Below, piece after piece: positions 46,630 to 58,570 of a stretch of 64,000 nucleotides of DNA (position 1 is the first letter of the stretch; every line of letters starts with the position of its first letter). The translations under genes were made by a program, and so were the position numbers. Source of the stretch: Tamarix chinensis. Taxonomy: Eukaryota > Streptophyta > Magnoliopsida > Caryophyllales > Tamaricaceae. The stretch is taken from the NCBI GenBank assembly GCA_030549775.1, contig CM060175.1, forward strand, positions 41,853,415-41,917,414, given 5' to 3'. The notes under the pieces were generated by a model. It did no database searches, was not told where the DNA came from, and saw only the letters and a list, made by a program, of their open reading frames with translations.

Positions 46630-48339
46630 CCCCTTGTTTGTGTGGTTTCGAAACCTTTTCCCCGAAACCCTAAGAGCCTACCCTATGCACCACCATGACT
46701 TCAGACGACCTTTCCTCCTCCGTCAGCCAACTACGTCGCCGCCTCTGCCTACCAAAGTCTTCCCCGCACTGCCCTCTAACTAACTGAGCTACACATCTCC
46801 CTCGATTCTTCTCGCACGAGCCACCACATCCGTGCGAAGTTTCCTACCCATCAAACTTAAATTTTACACCCACAACCCCTCGAACCACCGTCTACCACCA
46901 CATGCGCCGCTTCTACTACCTTTTGCACCACCCAAAAGTTGCTACTAATCTTCCTCCACCTAGACCTACCCTTCTTTTCTCCTTTCTCCTTCTCCTCCCC
47001 TCTCTTTCTTCTTCTCTTCCTTTCAGCCGCCACCTCTGTGGTCGTGCGCCGCTGCCACTTGCTGTGCCTCCACCCTCACTTTACTCCTCTCAACCTAGGC
47101 TACCACCAGCACCTCAACCACCACCCTTATTCTCCATCTATTCTTCTCAAACCCCAACTTTTCCCCTTTTAATCCTCTTTTTCGGTCGCCGCCGCCATGC
47201 GTCACCGCTGGTGTCACCTATCTCCGCCGACTCAAGGTGAAACCCTAGATCCTCTCAGCCCTTCTCCCCTAGTTATTTAAGTTTATTCTAGTTTATTTCA
47301 AATTTTAGCATTTATTCGATTATTATTATTATTATTATTATTGGATGTAATATTAATGTCATATTTTCTTGTCAGGGCCGATAGTAGGAATAAAATATTT
47401 AAGTTGTTAGTTTCGAATTATAGGTATTAATTGTATTATTATCATTATTATTATTATCATCATCATTATTATTATCATTATTATCATTATTATTAGTAGT
47501 ATTATTATTTTATTATTATTAATTATCTAAGGAGGGTCGAAGCCCTATTTTATGTTAATAATTCGCATACTCATATTTTATTATTATTATTACTATTTCT
47601 ATTATTATTATTATCATCTTTATTATTTTAATATTATTATAAGTAATATGTGTTATTAATAATAATATTATTATTATTATCAAATAAGACCTTCATTATT
47701 TGGAGGTAGGGTCGAAAACCCTACCTTGTTTTATTTAGGCTTAAGTTGTTGTTGTTGTTGTTGTTGTTATTAGCATTATTTTGGTGGAGGGTAGAAACCC
47801 TTATATCACCATCCGTTTTAAATTACATTAATAATATTATTAGTATTTTTAGTAGTATTTCGTATAGTTATTATTAGTATAGTATTGTTTTATTTAAAAA
47901 CCAAGCCTTAGCCTAAGTTAGTAAATAATAGTATTTTTAGGAGGGAACCTAATTCTAGTTTTTTCCCTATAATAGGTGAGACCAGTCAAAGCCCTAGAGA
48001 GGCATAGGAGCGTGCTCCGAGACCGGTGACGTTTTAGGTAAGGGAGTACTAAGGTCATTTGTGTATTATGTGTTCTATATGCCATGTGATGTGAACTATC
48101 GTGTATTTTATGTGTAATTGTATAACTATCGTATGTGCAACATGATAGGGAGTTAAGGCAAGATCGTACATTAAATTGTGGCATGTGGATTATATGTATG
48201 GATTGTGTTATTATTGTGGTATGGTGTGGCCCATAAGACATGCATGATAGGGTTTGTAAAATAATGATGGGAGTGTTATAATGTTTACATGGAAATAAAT
48301 GTTGCATGATGTTAGGGTTGTATGGTGTTAGAGTTTGCA

Positions 48340-48545
48340 TGGAATTGGGGTTGGCATGGAGTTAATGTTTGCAACGTTTGCATGGAGTTAATGTTCGCAT
48401 GGAGTTAATCAGGGTTTGCATGGTGGCGTCAGGGTTTGCATGGGAGCAAGGGTTTACGTAGAGCTAGGGTTGCATGGGAGTTAGGATTTGCATGGGAGTT
48501 AATGGTTGTATGGGAGTTAGGGTTTGCATGGGAGTTAGGGTTTGT
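48340..48545 (+). repeat. AGGGTTTGCATGGA tandem array, LTR A'
   Basis: Imperfect units GGGAGTTAGGGTTTGCAT and GGAGTTAATGTTTGCA. Diverged from the array in LTR A. Confidence 0.8.
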
Positions 48546-48689
48546 TATAGTTACCATGGTTTGGTGTGGTCAACTAGGGTTTTGAGGATAAGAATAGTTG
48601 GAGTTAGTCATGCATGTCAAGGCGAAAGTTTTTGAATAAAATACTTAAGACACTAAGCATTTAAAGTGAAAGACTATTGAGCTGGGTCC

Positions 48690-49035
48690 AGACCGATCCA
48701 CCGGTCAAAAATAGTGGTATGGACTATTGTCCCACAAATGACCGATCCACTGGCGAAAAATAGTGGTGTGGACTATTATTCCGCAAGTGACCGACCCACC
48801 AACAATAATAGTGGGGTGACCTCGAGCGCAATAAACACAAATCAGAGTTTACTAAGACACTTAAAAGATACTAATTACTTACAGTGGAACATCATGTGAG
48901 TAGGAACCAGACCGATCCACCGGTCAGAAATAGTGGTGTGGACTATTATCCCGTAAGTGACCGATCCACCAGCAAAAAATAGTGGTGTGGACTATTATCC
49001 CATAAGTGACCGGCCCATCGGCTAAAATAGTGGGG
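48690..49035 (+). repeat. CCAC...GTGG mini-hairpin array, LTR A'
   Basis: Units such as CCACCGGTCAAAAATAGTGG, CCACTGGCGAAAAATAGTGG and CCACCAGCAAAAAATAGTGG. The outer CCAC and GTGG stay constant while the interior varies. Confidence 0.85.
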
Positions 49036-49559
49036 TGTTCTTACACTTACATGGATTTGATAAAAGGCATGGTGCGTATCGACTTCCGATAAAAGATTAA
49101 TTAAATAATTAATCCAAACTTTTTGGGCCTTTATGTGTGGGCTCGATCATTTATAAGCTGCATAATTTTCTGCATGACCTTATGTATTATCTGTGTGGTT
49201 TTGAAAGTGTAAGTTGAATATTATCCTGCATGATTTTATGTGCTTATGTGTTGGCCTTAGTGCTCGGTTATCTTGCTCAGTACGTAGCGTACTGATCATC
49301 CTTTTCATGGGTGCTACTTATTCCCACGAGTAGAGGGCCCGTCTGACGTGTTGCAGGTTGGTGATGCCTTCTTTGATGCCATTGATGTCTATGGGACATT
49401 AGGTGAGGCCGGGTGATGATTTTAGGCTGGATCAGGTCCTGGAGTGGCATGGCTATTTTCCATTATGAGATTATTATTCCTGTTCTCTTTTAATTATGTT
49501 TGAAACTTCAGAAACAATTTTATTATTGCCGTTATTTTTCTTCTCTGAAAAAATAGGAT

Positions 49560-50400
49560 TTTGATAGAACATTCGAGGTAATTGATTGCTTAGAAGTGCA
49601 GAAGGCGAGCATAGCTACGTACTTTCTTTGAAAACCAATAGAAACTTGGTGTGAATGCTTTTGCACTCGATAAAGACAACCAATATCTTAGGAAGACTTC
49701 AATATTGCAATTTGTACACGTTTTCACACTGAGAGCCTCTGGAGGGAAAAGTTCAAAGAGTTCATGGAGTTGGCTCAAGGAAGCTTAATGGTATGAGAGT
49801 ACTGCCCAATTTATGAAATTACCGAGGTTTGTTCTTGGCATAGCAGCTAGCGAGGCTATTATGGTCTTTTAGTTCAAGCAAGGATGTCACCTTAGTATTT
49901 GGAAGATGATGGGTGTAGCTATTTTTCATAACTTGGCTACATTGTATGAGCGGGCATGTGTCGCCAACCCCTTAGTCCAAAAGCATACTTCCTTCTTGGG
50001 TAAGATAAAGAATGAAGTGCCAAACTTCAGAAGGAAGAGTCTACACCATAGTGTTAGAGTTTTGAGTATTCAACATCAGACTAGGGTTTGACATTAGAGT
50101 GGTTAGAGTGTCTCCCATGGTAGAGCTAGTCAGAGACCTATCCAACACCAAGACTATCATCATTATAGGTGAGATCACCCATGTGAGGATTGTATGGGGA
50201 AGTTGTTGTTGTGCCATGACTGTGGTCAACTCGAGTACTATAGCGTGCCCTGTGGTGGAGTTCAGGAGTCCCAACAATAGCCAACTCAACAGGACCTGAT
50301 TCTTGGAGCGATCTACTTGGCTAGTCCAATAGGAGAAGATGAGAAAGTACTTGATCCCGATGCATCTCCTTCTGGTGTGCCATTGGTTCCCTCTTAATTG
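49560..50400 (+). pseudogene. Broken gypsy gag fragment
   Basis: The plus strand reads RTFEVIDCLEVQKASIATYF, then WREKFKEFMELAQGSLMV, conserved parts of the plant gypsy gag core. Near 50212-50253 the frame gives CHDCGQLEYYSVPC, a CCHC zinc knuckle whose His is replaced by Tyr. Several stops and shifts occur. No protease, RT or integrase follows; a polypurine tract comes next. Confidence 0.75.
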
Positions 50401-50550
50401 TTTCGAACCATTAGATTGCATGTGTTGTTTATTTCCATGGTCGATTTCCTGTTAGTTAGGATTGCCCTTAAGGGGATAGTTATCCCTTGTGTACCATAAG
50501 TTCTTTCATACATATTCCTAGTAGTGAGGCATAAACTTATGACTTTTGTT

Positions 50551-50565
50551 TTAAGGGGGTAGTGA
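50551..50565 (+). other. Candidate polypurine tract
   Basis: TTAAGGGGGTAGTGA directly before TGTAATATTC, the start of LTR C/E. This is the usual place of plus-strand priming in a gypsy element. Confidence 0.6.
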
Positions 50566-51357
50566 TGTAATATTCTAAATTTTTATAACCTTAAATTACA
50601 AAGTTTAACCATTTATTCGAAAAATTTTAATCTCTAATTATTGATTTAATTATTTTTATCAACCTTTTACTTACAAACCTAGATAAATTATTTAATAAAT
50701 TAATATAATTATTTTAATTCTTTTATCTTAATCTTTTTATTTAAATAATCCCTAAACCCATAATTTTACCAAAATTATTTTCTTAATTTGATACCTAATT
50801 TTTTGATAAAATAATATAATATTATCCTAATAACCTAAATTTAATCTAATTTTTAATTCTAACCTTAAATTTATTTTCTTTCTCTTTTTCTTTTTTCCAT
50901 TTTCTTTCTTTTCCCTTCCCTTTTTCTTCTTCCTTCTTTTTTCCTTTTCTCCTCTCGGGCCAACCCTTCCCCCTTCCTCTTTTTTTTTCTCCCACCCTGG
51001 CCTAACCTTTCTTTCTTTCTTTCTTTCTTCTTCTTTTCCTGTGTAGCGCAGCCTTCTCCCCTCCTTCCCTTTCCAACATGGCCCGACCCAACCTCCTTTC
51101 TTCTTCTCCTTCCACAGTTTATGCCCTTTGCCAAACTCTTTCTTACCTCCTCTTTCTTCTTCATCTTTCCCCTTACCATCATCCGTCACTCCTGCAACCA
51201 CATCCAAGCAACTACAACTTTTAATGTTACCACAAACACCCCCTCCACTCAAACCAGCCAGCTCCTCCACCCTAAAGCCTCCCTACACGACCCCAAGAAG
51301 ACACCACCAACCACCTCCCTACATCCTCACATCCACTTCATTCCTTCAACACCCCAT

Positions 51358-51362
51358 CCTAC
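51358..51362. repeat. TSD CCTAC, left copy, of solo LTR D
   Basis: Immediately before TGTAATCCCCC. Right copy at 56692-56696. Confidence 0.8.
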
Positions 51363-53599
51363 TGTAATCCCCCGAAATTTTTAAAAACCTATAATTTAAT
51401 AAATAAATTTTATTGGTGATAAATTAGCCTTTAAATCTATTTAATTTAATTATTTTATGGATTTTTGAGTATATAAAGTTGGGTATAAATATTTAATAAA
51501 TTAAAATAAATATTTTGTTATTTTATCACACTCTTATTATTTAAATAAATTTTTAAACCATTATTTTACTAAATTATCCTTTTTAACCTTTATATTTTAA
51601 TTATATTAAATTAAATTATTAAACCAATTTATTACCCAAAAATATTATATTGTATTACTTTATAAATTAAATTATTTTATTTAATATCATTTTTCCTTTT
51701 TTTTCCTTTTCCCCTTTTTCCTTCTCCTTTTTCTTCTTTTTCTCTTTTCTTTCTTATTCTTTTTCTTTGGGCCGTGGGTTAGCCGGCCTACCCTTTTCCT
51801 CCTGCGCATTGGGCCGCTAGCCCATCCCTCCCCCTCCTCCATCCTTTCCTTTTTCCTTTCCCCAACCTGGCTTCCTTTTTCTTTTCTTTCTTCTCCCGTG
51901 TGAGCCTGGCCTGCCTCCCTTTCTTTTCTTTCCTTTCTTCCCCAACCGGGCCGACCCGCTTCTTCTTTCCCTTCGGTCGGCCTGGACACCCGTCGCACCA
52001 GCCCCCCTCCCCTTCTTCCTCTTTCTTTCTTCTTCCTTTTCCCCGGCGAGAATCCCGACCACCCCGCCTCCGCCGCCCAACCTGCAACCCTCTCCCCCTA
52101 CTGCTTCCCCCTATCTCTCTATCTCTCTCACATCGTTTCCTGCCTTATCCCGGCCCCACCATCTCTCCCTTCTCCATGCCATGTCATCCCTCTTCTTCTT
52201 CCTCTCCCTGCCATGGCCATTCCCCTACCACCCTATCGCCACCCCTCGAGCTCCCTATCCCCTCCCCTCCCTTCTCTTCCTCTTATTTTTCTTCCTCCTT
52301 CCCTGCCTCGTTCTGCATTTTTTCTTGAGCTCCCCATGCCCCCGACTTTCTTTTTCTTCCTTTCTTCTCCTCCCCTCTCTCACCCTATTTTTTCTTCGTC
52401 GCCCAGCTCCGCCACTGCCGCCACCTCAACAGCCACCTGCACCACCCCCTGCCACCCTCTACCTCACCCCTGAACCATCACAACACCCATTGAGCCACCC
52501 CGCAGCCTCCTACTTCCTCCTCTCTTCTTTTTCTCTTCTTTCCCTCCCTTCTCGGCAACCACCCTATACAGCCTCGATCCGCCACCATTCCTCCGCCTCT
52601 GCCGCCACCTAAGCCACCAAACTGACCCCTGCAACCCCCTCTACCACTCCCAAACCTCCTTTGGCCTTCATTTTCCCTCTCCCTTTTCCTTCCTCCTCAG
52701 CCCCTCCATCTCGACCCACCTCGGCAGCACCACTTTGTGGCCTCGCCGCTGCCGCCCTTAACCGCCGTCAACTCATCCTCGACCACCACCTACACCCCCT
52801 CTCTACCTCTGCATCCTTCCCCTGCCTTAAATCCTCCCTCGCATGCCCTTTTTCTTAACCCCAAAACCCCAACTCGAAAATAACCATTTTCCTCCTATCA
52901 TCCACCTTCGAGCCCCTCCTCCTCATTTCTTTGCATGCAGCTCATGCTGCATGAGCAGCATGAGCTGCTGCCTTTCTTGATTTAGTTGGGTAATAATTTT
53001 AAGGTATAATAATATTTTAATTCAAGTATTTGATTAATTAAGCATTATAAAGTTTTATACTTTGATTTTTATTATTTCTAACATAATGAACCTTGATATA
53101 ATTTTTAGGCATTGGTTTTGATAATCAAAGCTTGAATCTTTACCTGGGATACCAGTAAGGTTTGTTTTTGTGGAAATCAAGGTAACCGTTAAATCCCACT
53201 TAAACGCATGGATTAATGTATGTTAGCACATTAGGATTTTAATATGTTATTATGCTTAATATATGTTGTTTAATATCATATGCGTAGTTTCTTGTGATGT
53301 TCGATGAAAAGAAGCATGTTAGGTTATATGGTATGTATGGTAATATTGTTTAAGGTAAGAGTTTGGTTGTTAATGAAAATGTTAAGTATTATCCATGTTG
53401 TATCATGCTATTGTGATCTTTAATGCATGGTTAATATTTTGTGCGCCTTAGGGGTATTTTAGTAATCTATCTTGTACAAGAATATGGCCTAGTATATATA
53501 TGGGTGCTAATAAGTATTATATTAAATATAAGAGTTGTGGATGAGGTATTAATATTAATATTTTATGTAGTAATGATAATTTGATATAAGTGGTGTACT

Positions 53600-55000
53600 A
53601 AGGGGTAAAATGGTAACTTCTAATTAAAAAGGGTATTATGGTAATTTTGGAGGCAAGGATAAAGTAGTAATTTTGTAATTAAAGGGAAAAATGGTAATTT
53701 TAGAATTAAAGGATAAAATGGTAATTTTGGAGATAAGGGATAAAATGGTAATTTTGGAAGCAAAAAGGGTGAAGCGGTAAATTTGTAAATAAAAATGGGT
53801 AAATTGGTAATTTCAGAAGTAAGGGGTAAAATGGTAATTTATAAGTGAAAAGGGTAAGGTGGTAATTTGTAAATGAAAAAAGGGTAAATTGGTAATTTTG
53901 GAAGTAAGGGGTAAATTGATAATTTTGAAAGTAAGGGGGTAAATTGGTAATTTTGGAAGTAAATGGGCAAAATGGTAATTTTGTAATTAAAGAGAAAAAT
54001 GGTAATTTCATAATTAAAGGACAAAATGGTAATTTTGTAATTAAAGGGTAAAAATGGTAATTTCTTAATTAAATGGGGCAAAATGGCCATTTTGTGAACA
54101 AAGGGTAAATTAGTAATTTTGTAATTAAAGGTAAAATGGAATTCCATAATTAAAGGTCAAATGGTAATTTTGTAATTACAGGTCAAAATGGTAATTTTGT
54201 AATTACAGGTCAAAATGGTAATTTCGTAATTAAAGGGGCAAAATGGTAATTTTGTGAATAAAGGGTGTTATGGTAAATTTTGGAAGTTAAGGGGTAATTG
54301 GTGAATTTAAAATAAAAGGGCAAAATGATAATTTTATAAATAGAGGGGGTAAAGTGGAAATTGGAAAGGAGTAATTTGGTAATTATGATAATAGAGAAGG
54401 GTAATTTGGTAATTTAAATAACTAAAAGGTAATTTGGTAAATTTGATAATGGAGAAGGGTAGTTTGGTAATTATGATCATATAAAAGGGTAATTTGGTAA
54501 TTTAACTAACTAGAGGGTAATTTGGTAAATTTGATAATGGAGAAGGGTAGTTTGGTAATTATGACCATATAAAAGGGTAATTTGGTAATTTAATCAACTA
54601 GAGGGTAATTTGGTAATTTTGATAATGGAGAAAGGTAGTTTGGTAATTATTATAATAGACAATGGTAATTTGGTAATTAACCAATAAAGTGATAATTTGG
54701 TAATTAGGATAATGAGGAAGGGTAATTTGGTAATTTGACTAACTCAAGGGCAAATTGTTAATTATAATAAAGGAAAAAGGGCAAAGTGGTAATCTAACCA
54801 ATCAAATGAAAAATATATTAAGTGTAATAGTTATGAAGGGGGTATTAGTGACCTAATAAGTATGGGAGATAACTTGGTAACTTAAATCGAGTGAGGGGTA
54901 TTTGGTAATTACGTAACAAGGAGGGTAATATGGTAAATTGTCAAGTAAGAAAGGGATGACTTAGTAATTATGTAAGTAAGGGGTAAATGAGTAATTTGTA
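53600..55000 (+). repeat. Degenerate GGTAATTTT short-unit array, 1.4 kb
   Basis: Several dozen imperfect units of about 25-35 bp of the form AAAATGGTAATTTTGTAATTAAAGG, changing gradually to GGGTAATTTGGTAATTTA. No frame encodes a known domain; the minus-strand open frames (53706-54147) are by-products of the repeat. Confidence 0.9.
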
Positions 55001-55699
55001 TCTAACATGTCGTTATGATTGTGGAATTCTGTAATATGACTCAAATAACGCTGATTAGCAAGGTAAGATTATTTGGTAATTAGTAAGTATACCGAGAACG
55101 AATTCTAATTCGAAAGTAGATGAGATTTGGCCTTATTGATTCTTCTGTGTCACCTTGGACAATCGTTCGAATAAGAAATATCTAACGATATCCAAACGAT
55201 TGAAAGTGAATAATTATCTGATTATTGTGCTTATGTGATCACCTTAATTAAGACACTAATACTTAAAGTGAAAGACCTCGAGATCGGGAATGGTAGATCT
55301 TTAGGGGTCGCTACCCTAAAGACGTGGTTTAGCCCATGATTATTCTAGTATTTGCTAGTGTGCCTTTATACCCCAACCAGGCCTTATATCTTATTCTATC
55401 TAGCTCTACGGACCTAGTTAGGGGATATGCATACTTATGGATTAGGTGTCCTTGTCGGTAGCGTACTGAGTTAGCTTTATGCACCAGTACGACCAGGGTA
55501 CCTTTGCGTCCCTGGGTTGATAGTTGAAGGGTACTGAGTAGCTTTTATGCACCAGTGCGACCGGTGTACCTTTGTGTCCGAGGATCTTGATCTCCCTATC
55601 GAGGCAAATAAATGGAATTGTTGTGCTAATTAAAGAGGAAAAACACTAATCGTTAAAGTGAAAGGTTAATGAGCCGGGACTAGTCGAATGATATATTAT

Positions 55700-56020
55700 G
55701 AGTACTGATCCACCAGATATAATAGTGGCCTAGGAGGTTTTGCGCTGGATGATGTTTATGAGTACCAATCCACCGGATATAATAGTGGCCCAGGATGTTT
55801 TACCCTGGATGATGTATATTTGTATTCCTATCCACCGGACAGAATAGTGGGGTCCAGAGCTTAATAAATTGGATTTGCTTGTGAATAAATTATGGAAAAA
55901 TACTAATCACTTATAGTGGAGCACCATGTGAGTCGGGGCCAGACCGGTCCACCGACGAATAATAGTGGCCAGGAGCATTTTACCCTGCATGACCGGTCCA
56001 CCGACGAATAATAGTGGGGT
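55700..56020 (+). repeat. CCAC...GTGG mini-hairpin array, LTR D
   Basis: Five units: CCACCAGATATAATAGTGG (55710), CCACCGGATATAATAGTGG (about 55770), CCACCGGACAGAATAGTGG (about 55832) and CCACCGACGAATAATAGTGG twice (about 55949 and 55997). Flanked by GTTAAAGTGAAAG upstream and split by ACTTATAGTGGAGCAC, as in LTR A. Confidence 0.85.
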
Positions 56021-56691
56021 TCCCGCACTCACACGGATAATTATAATCCGATATGATTGATAATAATGGAGTAAGGGCTTACGGCCCAGAAGTAGCAATT
56101 GTTCTCTATGGCCTATTAATATCTGATTGATTTGTTAAGTATGTGGATGTATAAATGCGGATATTAAGTATTTACCTTTCATTATGTATGTATGTAGTAT
56201 CGTGTGTTGCATTGCAGGCCTGCTGTTAAGTGCGATTTAAAGGGTTACTCAGTACCGTAGTACTGAAGGGTTCCATTCGTGGGGGCCCTGCCTATTCAAT
56301 GGGTAGTGTCTCTTGCAGGTCGTTTTCAAGTGCTATTCAAGTAGGCTCTTGGGAAAGAGCGTAAGGTACTATCTAATAAATCCTAGGGTTGTACTCTTTC
56401 ACCTTTAAAATTTATGGTTTCAATGTATTTGTTGATTTGTAACCACCATTGGTGGATTATACTCTTATAAAATGTTTAATTGCGCTACTCTGATTTAATC
56501 ATTAGTTTGAGTTCTCGTAACTTGGATTTTTCTCTTTTAGCCTTAGCACTTGGTATTGGAACGATAGAAATAAACCAGTCTGGTATTAAGTGTGGCGGTA
56601 ATATTCCTAGAATTCACAGTTTTATTTTTTTTTCCGCTAATTCTTTTTAATAAAACAAAATTTTTCAGTAGTGAATTTTGGGGGTGTTATA

Positions 56692-56696
56692 CCTAC
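56692..56696. repeat. TSD CCTAC, right copy, of solo LTR D
   Basis: Follows GTTATA; LTR C/E then continues in its pyrimidine-rich leader. Confidence 0.8.
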
Positions 56697-57669
56697 TTCC
56701 ACCATCTCCATTCGACCGCCCTATTCACCTCTATTTCCTCCACCACCGTAGCTCCTCCCAATCTTCCTACCTCCAACCACAACTACCACCCACTCTTACA
56801 TAATCACCCCGTAGCCACCCCAACAACACCTTCCCTCCTTCTTCTCATCCTCCTTCTTTTCTTCTTCTCCTTCCCTTCTCTACACCACCTCTCCCTACTG
56901 CCTACACTGCCACCCTTGCCTTCAATCCATCTACACCACACCACCCAACCAATAGCCATATCTACCTCCACCTCCTGTACCTAACTTCCAAACTAACTAC
57001 TAACTCTAACCCCTTGCATACAACCATTTACTCCCCTACCTTGCATGTATGGTTCACTCTACACATGCAACATGTGTTGTGTTTTTGTTTTAAATTAATT
57101 TGGTAATATTTAATATATAGGGGTCATTTGGTATTGTATTGTATTTAATAAATATTTTTCATAAAAATTATTATTTCATTTATTAAAATATTAATATGGT
57201 ATTTGTGATATTATTTTTAGGTACAAAAAATTTTATTAATGAAGCCTAATCATTTTTTGACAATTGTTGGTAAAGTTCGCTTTTGCTGGAGATTAGGCAA
57301 CCTTTATATTCCATTAAAATGATTGGATATCGTATGATGGCACATTAGGGTTTTGTCATGTAAATTTGTGTTAGACATGACTTGTTACAAATAATTATGT
57401 GGTTATTAATGTTATCATAGAAAATCGAAAAAGAAGGCATATTATATTGTATAAAATGCCATGTGTACGAAAGTGTGATTAAAAGGGGTCTAATGTTGGG
57501 AAGTAATGTTGTTTGTTATGTGTATGTAAAAATGTTGGGTTAAGTAGGTTTAAACACACTTGTAGCAAAATTATTACTACTTTGTGTGCTAGGGGCAATT
57601 TAGTCATTTAAATATATCATGATATTTAACCCTAACCAAGATGCCTAATGCGTTATAAATATTGCTAAG

Positions 57670-58570
57670 AATGGAGATAGGGGTTTGATGTCTTAGAAGC
57701 ACATGTTTCAACATGAATATTAATATTATATGACATACTTGTATTTTGATAATTTTAAATGTACTATGATGATTACTCTAATAAACATACATGGTAAGTA
57801 TTATTTGATACTAAGTATGAGAGTAGGAGTTTGTTATATTAGTAACACATGTTTTAGCATGATTATTAATATTACATGGTCTAGGAGTATTTTGATAATT
57901 TTAAGTGGACTGTGATAATTACTTTGATAAATATGCATGATAAGTATTATTTGATGTTTAGTGTGAGAATATGGGTTCGTTGCCTTAGTAACATATGTTT
58001 CAACATGAATATCAATATTATATGGTCTAGAGTTAATTTGATAATTTTGAGTGGACTATGATGATTACTCTAATAAACATGCATGATAAGTATTATTTGA
58101 TGTTTAGCATAAGAATAGGGCTTTGTTGCCTTAGTAACATATGTTTCAACATGAATATCAATATTATATGGTCTAGGAGTATTTTGGTAATTTTAATTGT
58201 ATCATGACAATTACTCTAATATACATGTATTATGAGTATTATTTGAGGTTAGGTATGAGAATAGGGGTTTTGCTATTTTAGAACCACAAGTTTTAGCATG
58301 ATTGTAAACAATATAGGGTCTAAGGTATTTTGGTAATTTAGAGTGTACCATGAATATTCTAATAAGCATGCGTGATATCTATTATTTGTTGTTAAGCATG
58401 AGAATAAGGGTTATATGATATTAGATATGCCTGTTTCAACATGATTAATATTATTATATGCTATAGGGGTATTTTGGTAATTTGAGGTATGCCTTGATGA
58501 TTATTCTCATTAACATGCAAAATGTGCATTAGTTGTTAATTAAGCATGATGATATGTGTTTTGATAGTCT
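57670..58570 (+). repeat. Six-unit tandem array, ~145 bp per unit
   Basis: The marker GTTTCAACATGAATAT (or GTTTTAGCATGATTAT) recurs near 57706, 57850, 57996, 58142, 58289 and 58431, always followed by ATATGG/ATAGGG, TTTTGATAATTTTA and a GATGATTACTC block. Spacing is 142-147 bp. Non-coding. Confidence 0.85.

Larger units (their letters stand above)
45716..49550 (+). mobile_element. Long LTR A', second tandem copy
   Basis: Starts TGAAATGCCCCAAAAATATT immediately after LTR A. Homology to A runs to 49413; A' continues to about 49550 before gag-like sequence begins. Shares the TATA box (46622-46629), the pyrimidine leader, ATT/TTG microsatellites, the AGGGTTTGCATGGA array (48340-48545), the CCAC...GTGG array (48690-49035) and a perfect hairpin CAGTACGTAGCGTACTG (49278-49294). 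Confidence 0.8.
51363..56691 (+). mobile_element. Solo LTR D, 5.3 kb
   Basis: Begins TGTAATCCCCCGAAATTT and ends TTTTGGGGGTGTTATA, near-inverted ends as in the other LTRs here, between perfect CCTAC duplications. No gag or pol is inside. Layout: AT-rich start, pyrimidine-rich leader (51690-52900), GGTAATTTT array (53600-55000), CTTAAAGTGAAAG motif (about 55261), CCAC...GTGG array (55700-56020), hairpin CAGTACCGTAGTACTG (56250-56265), 3' end. Confidence 0.85.

Noticed and set aside
48340..48545. Interstitial telomere repeats
   Set aside because: Units are 16-18 bp with TTTGCATGGA between the AGGG words; they are not TTTAGGG arrays.
51900..52860. Long overlapping Pro/Ser/Leu-rich open frames on both strands (also 40682-41544, 43185-43614, 46902-47240, 50827-51384, 56592-56984)
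   Set aside because: They come from pyrimidine-rich LTR leaders (CTTCC, CCACC runs). They are low complexity, open in several frames and on both strands, and fit no protein family.
53706..54147. Minus-strand open frames of repeated Lys/Leu/Pro/Tyr/Phe residues
   Set aside because: Direct translation of the GGTAATTTT tandem array; unit drift, no start context, no domain.
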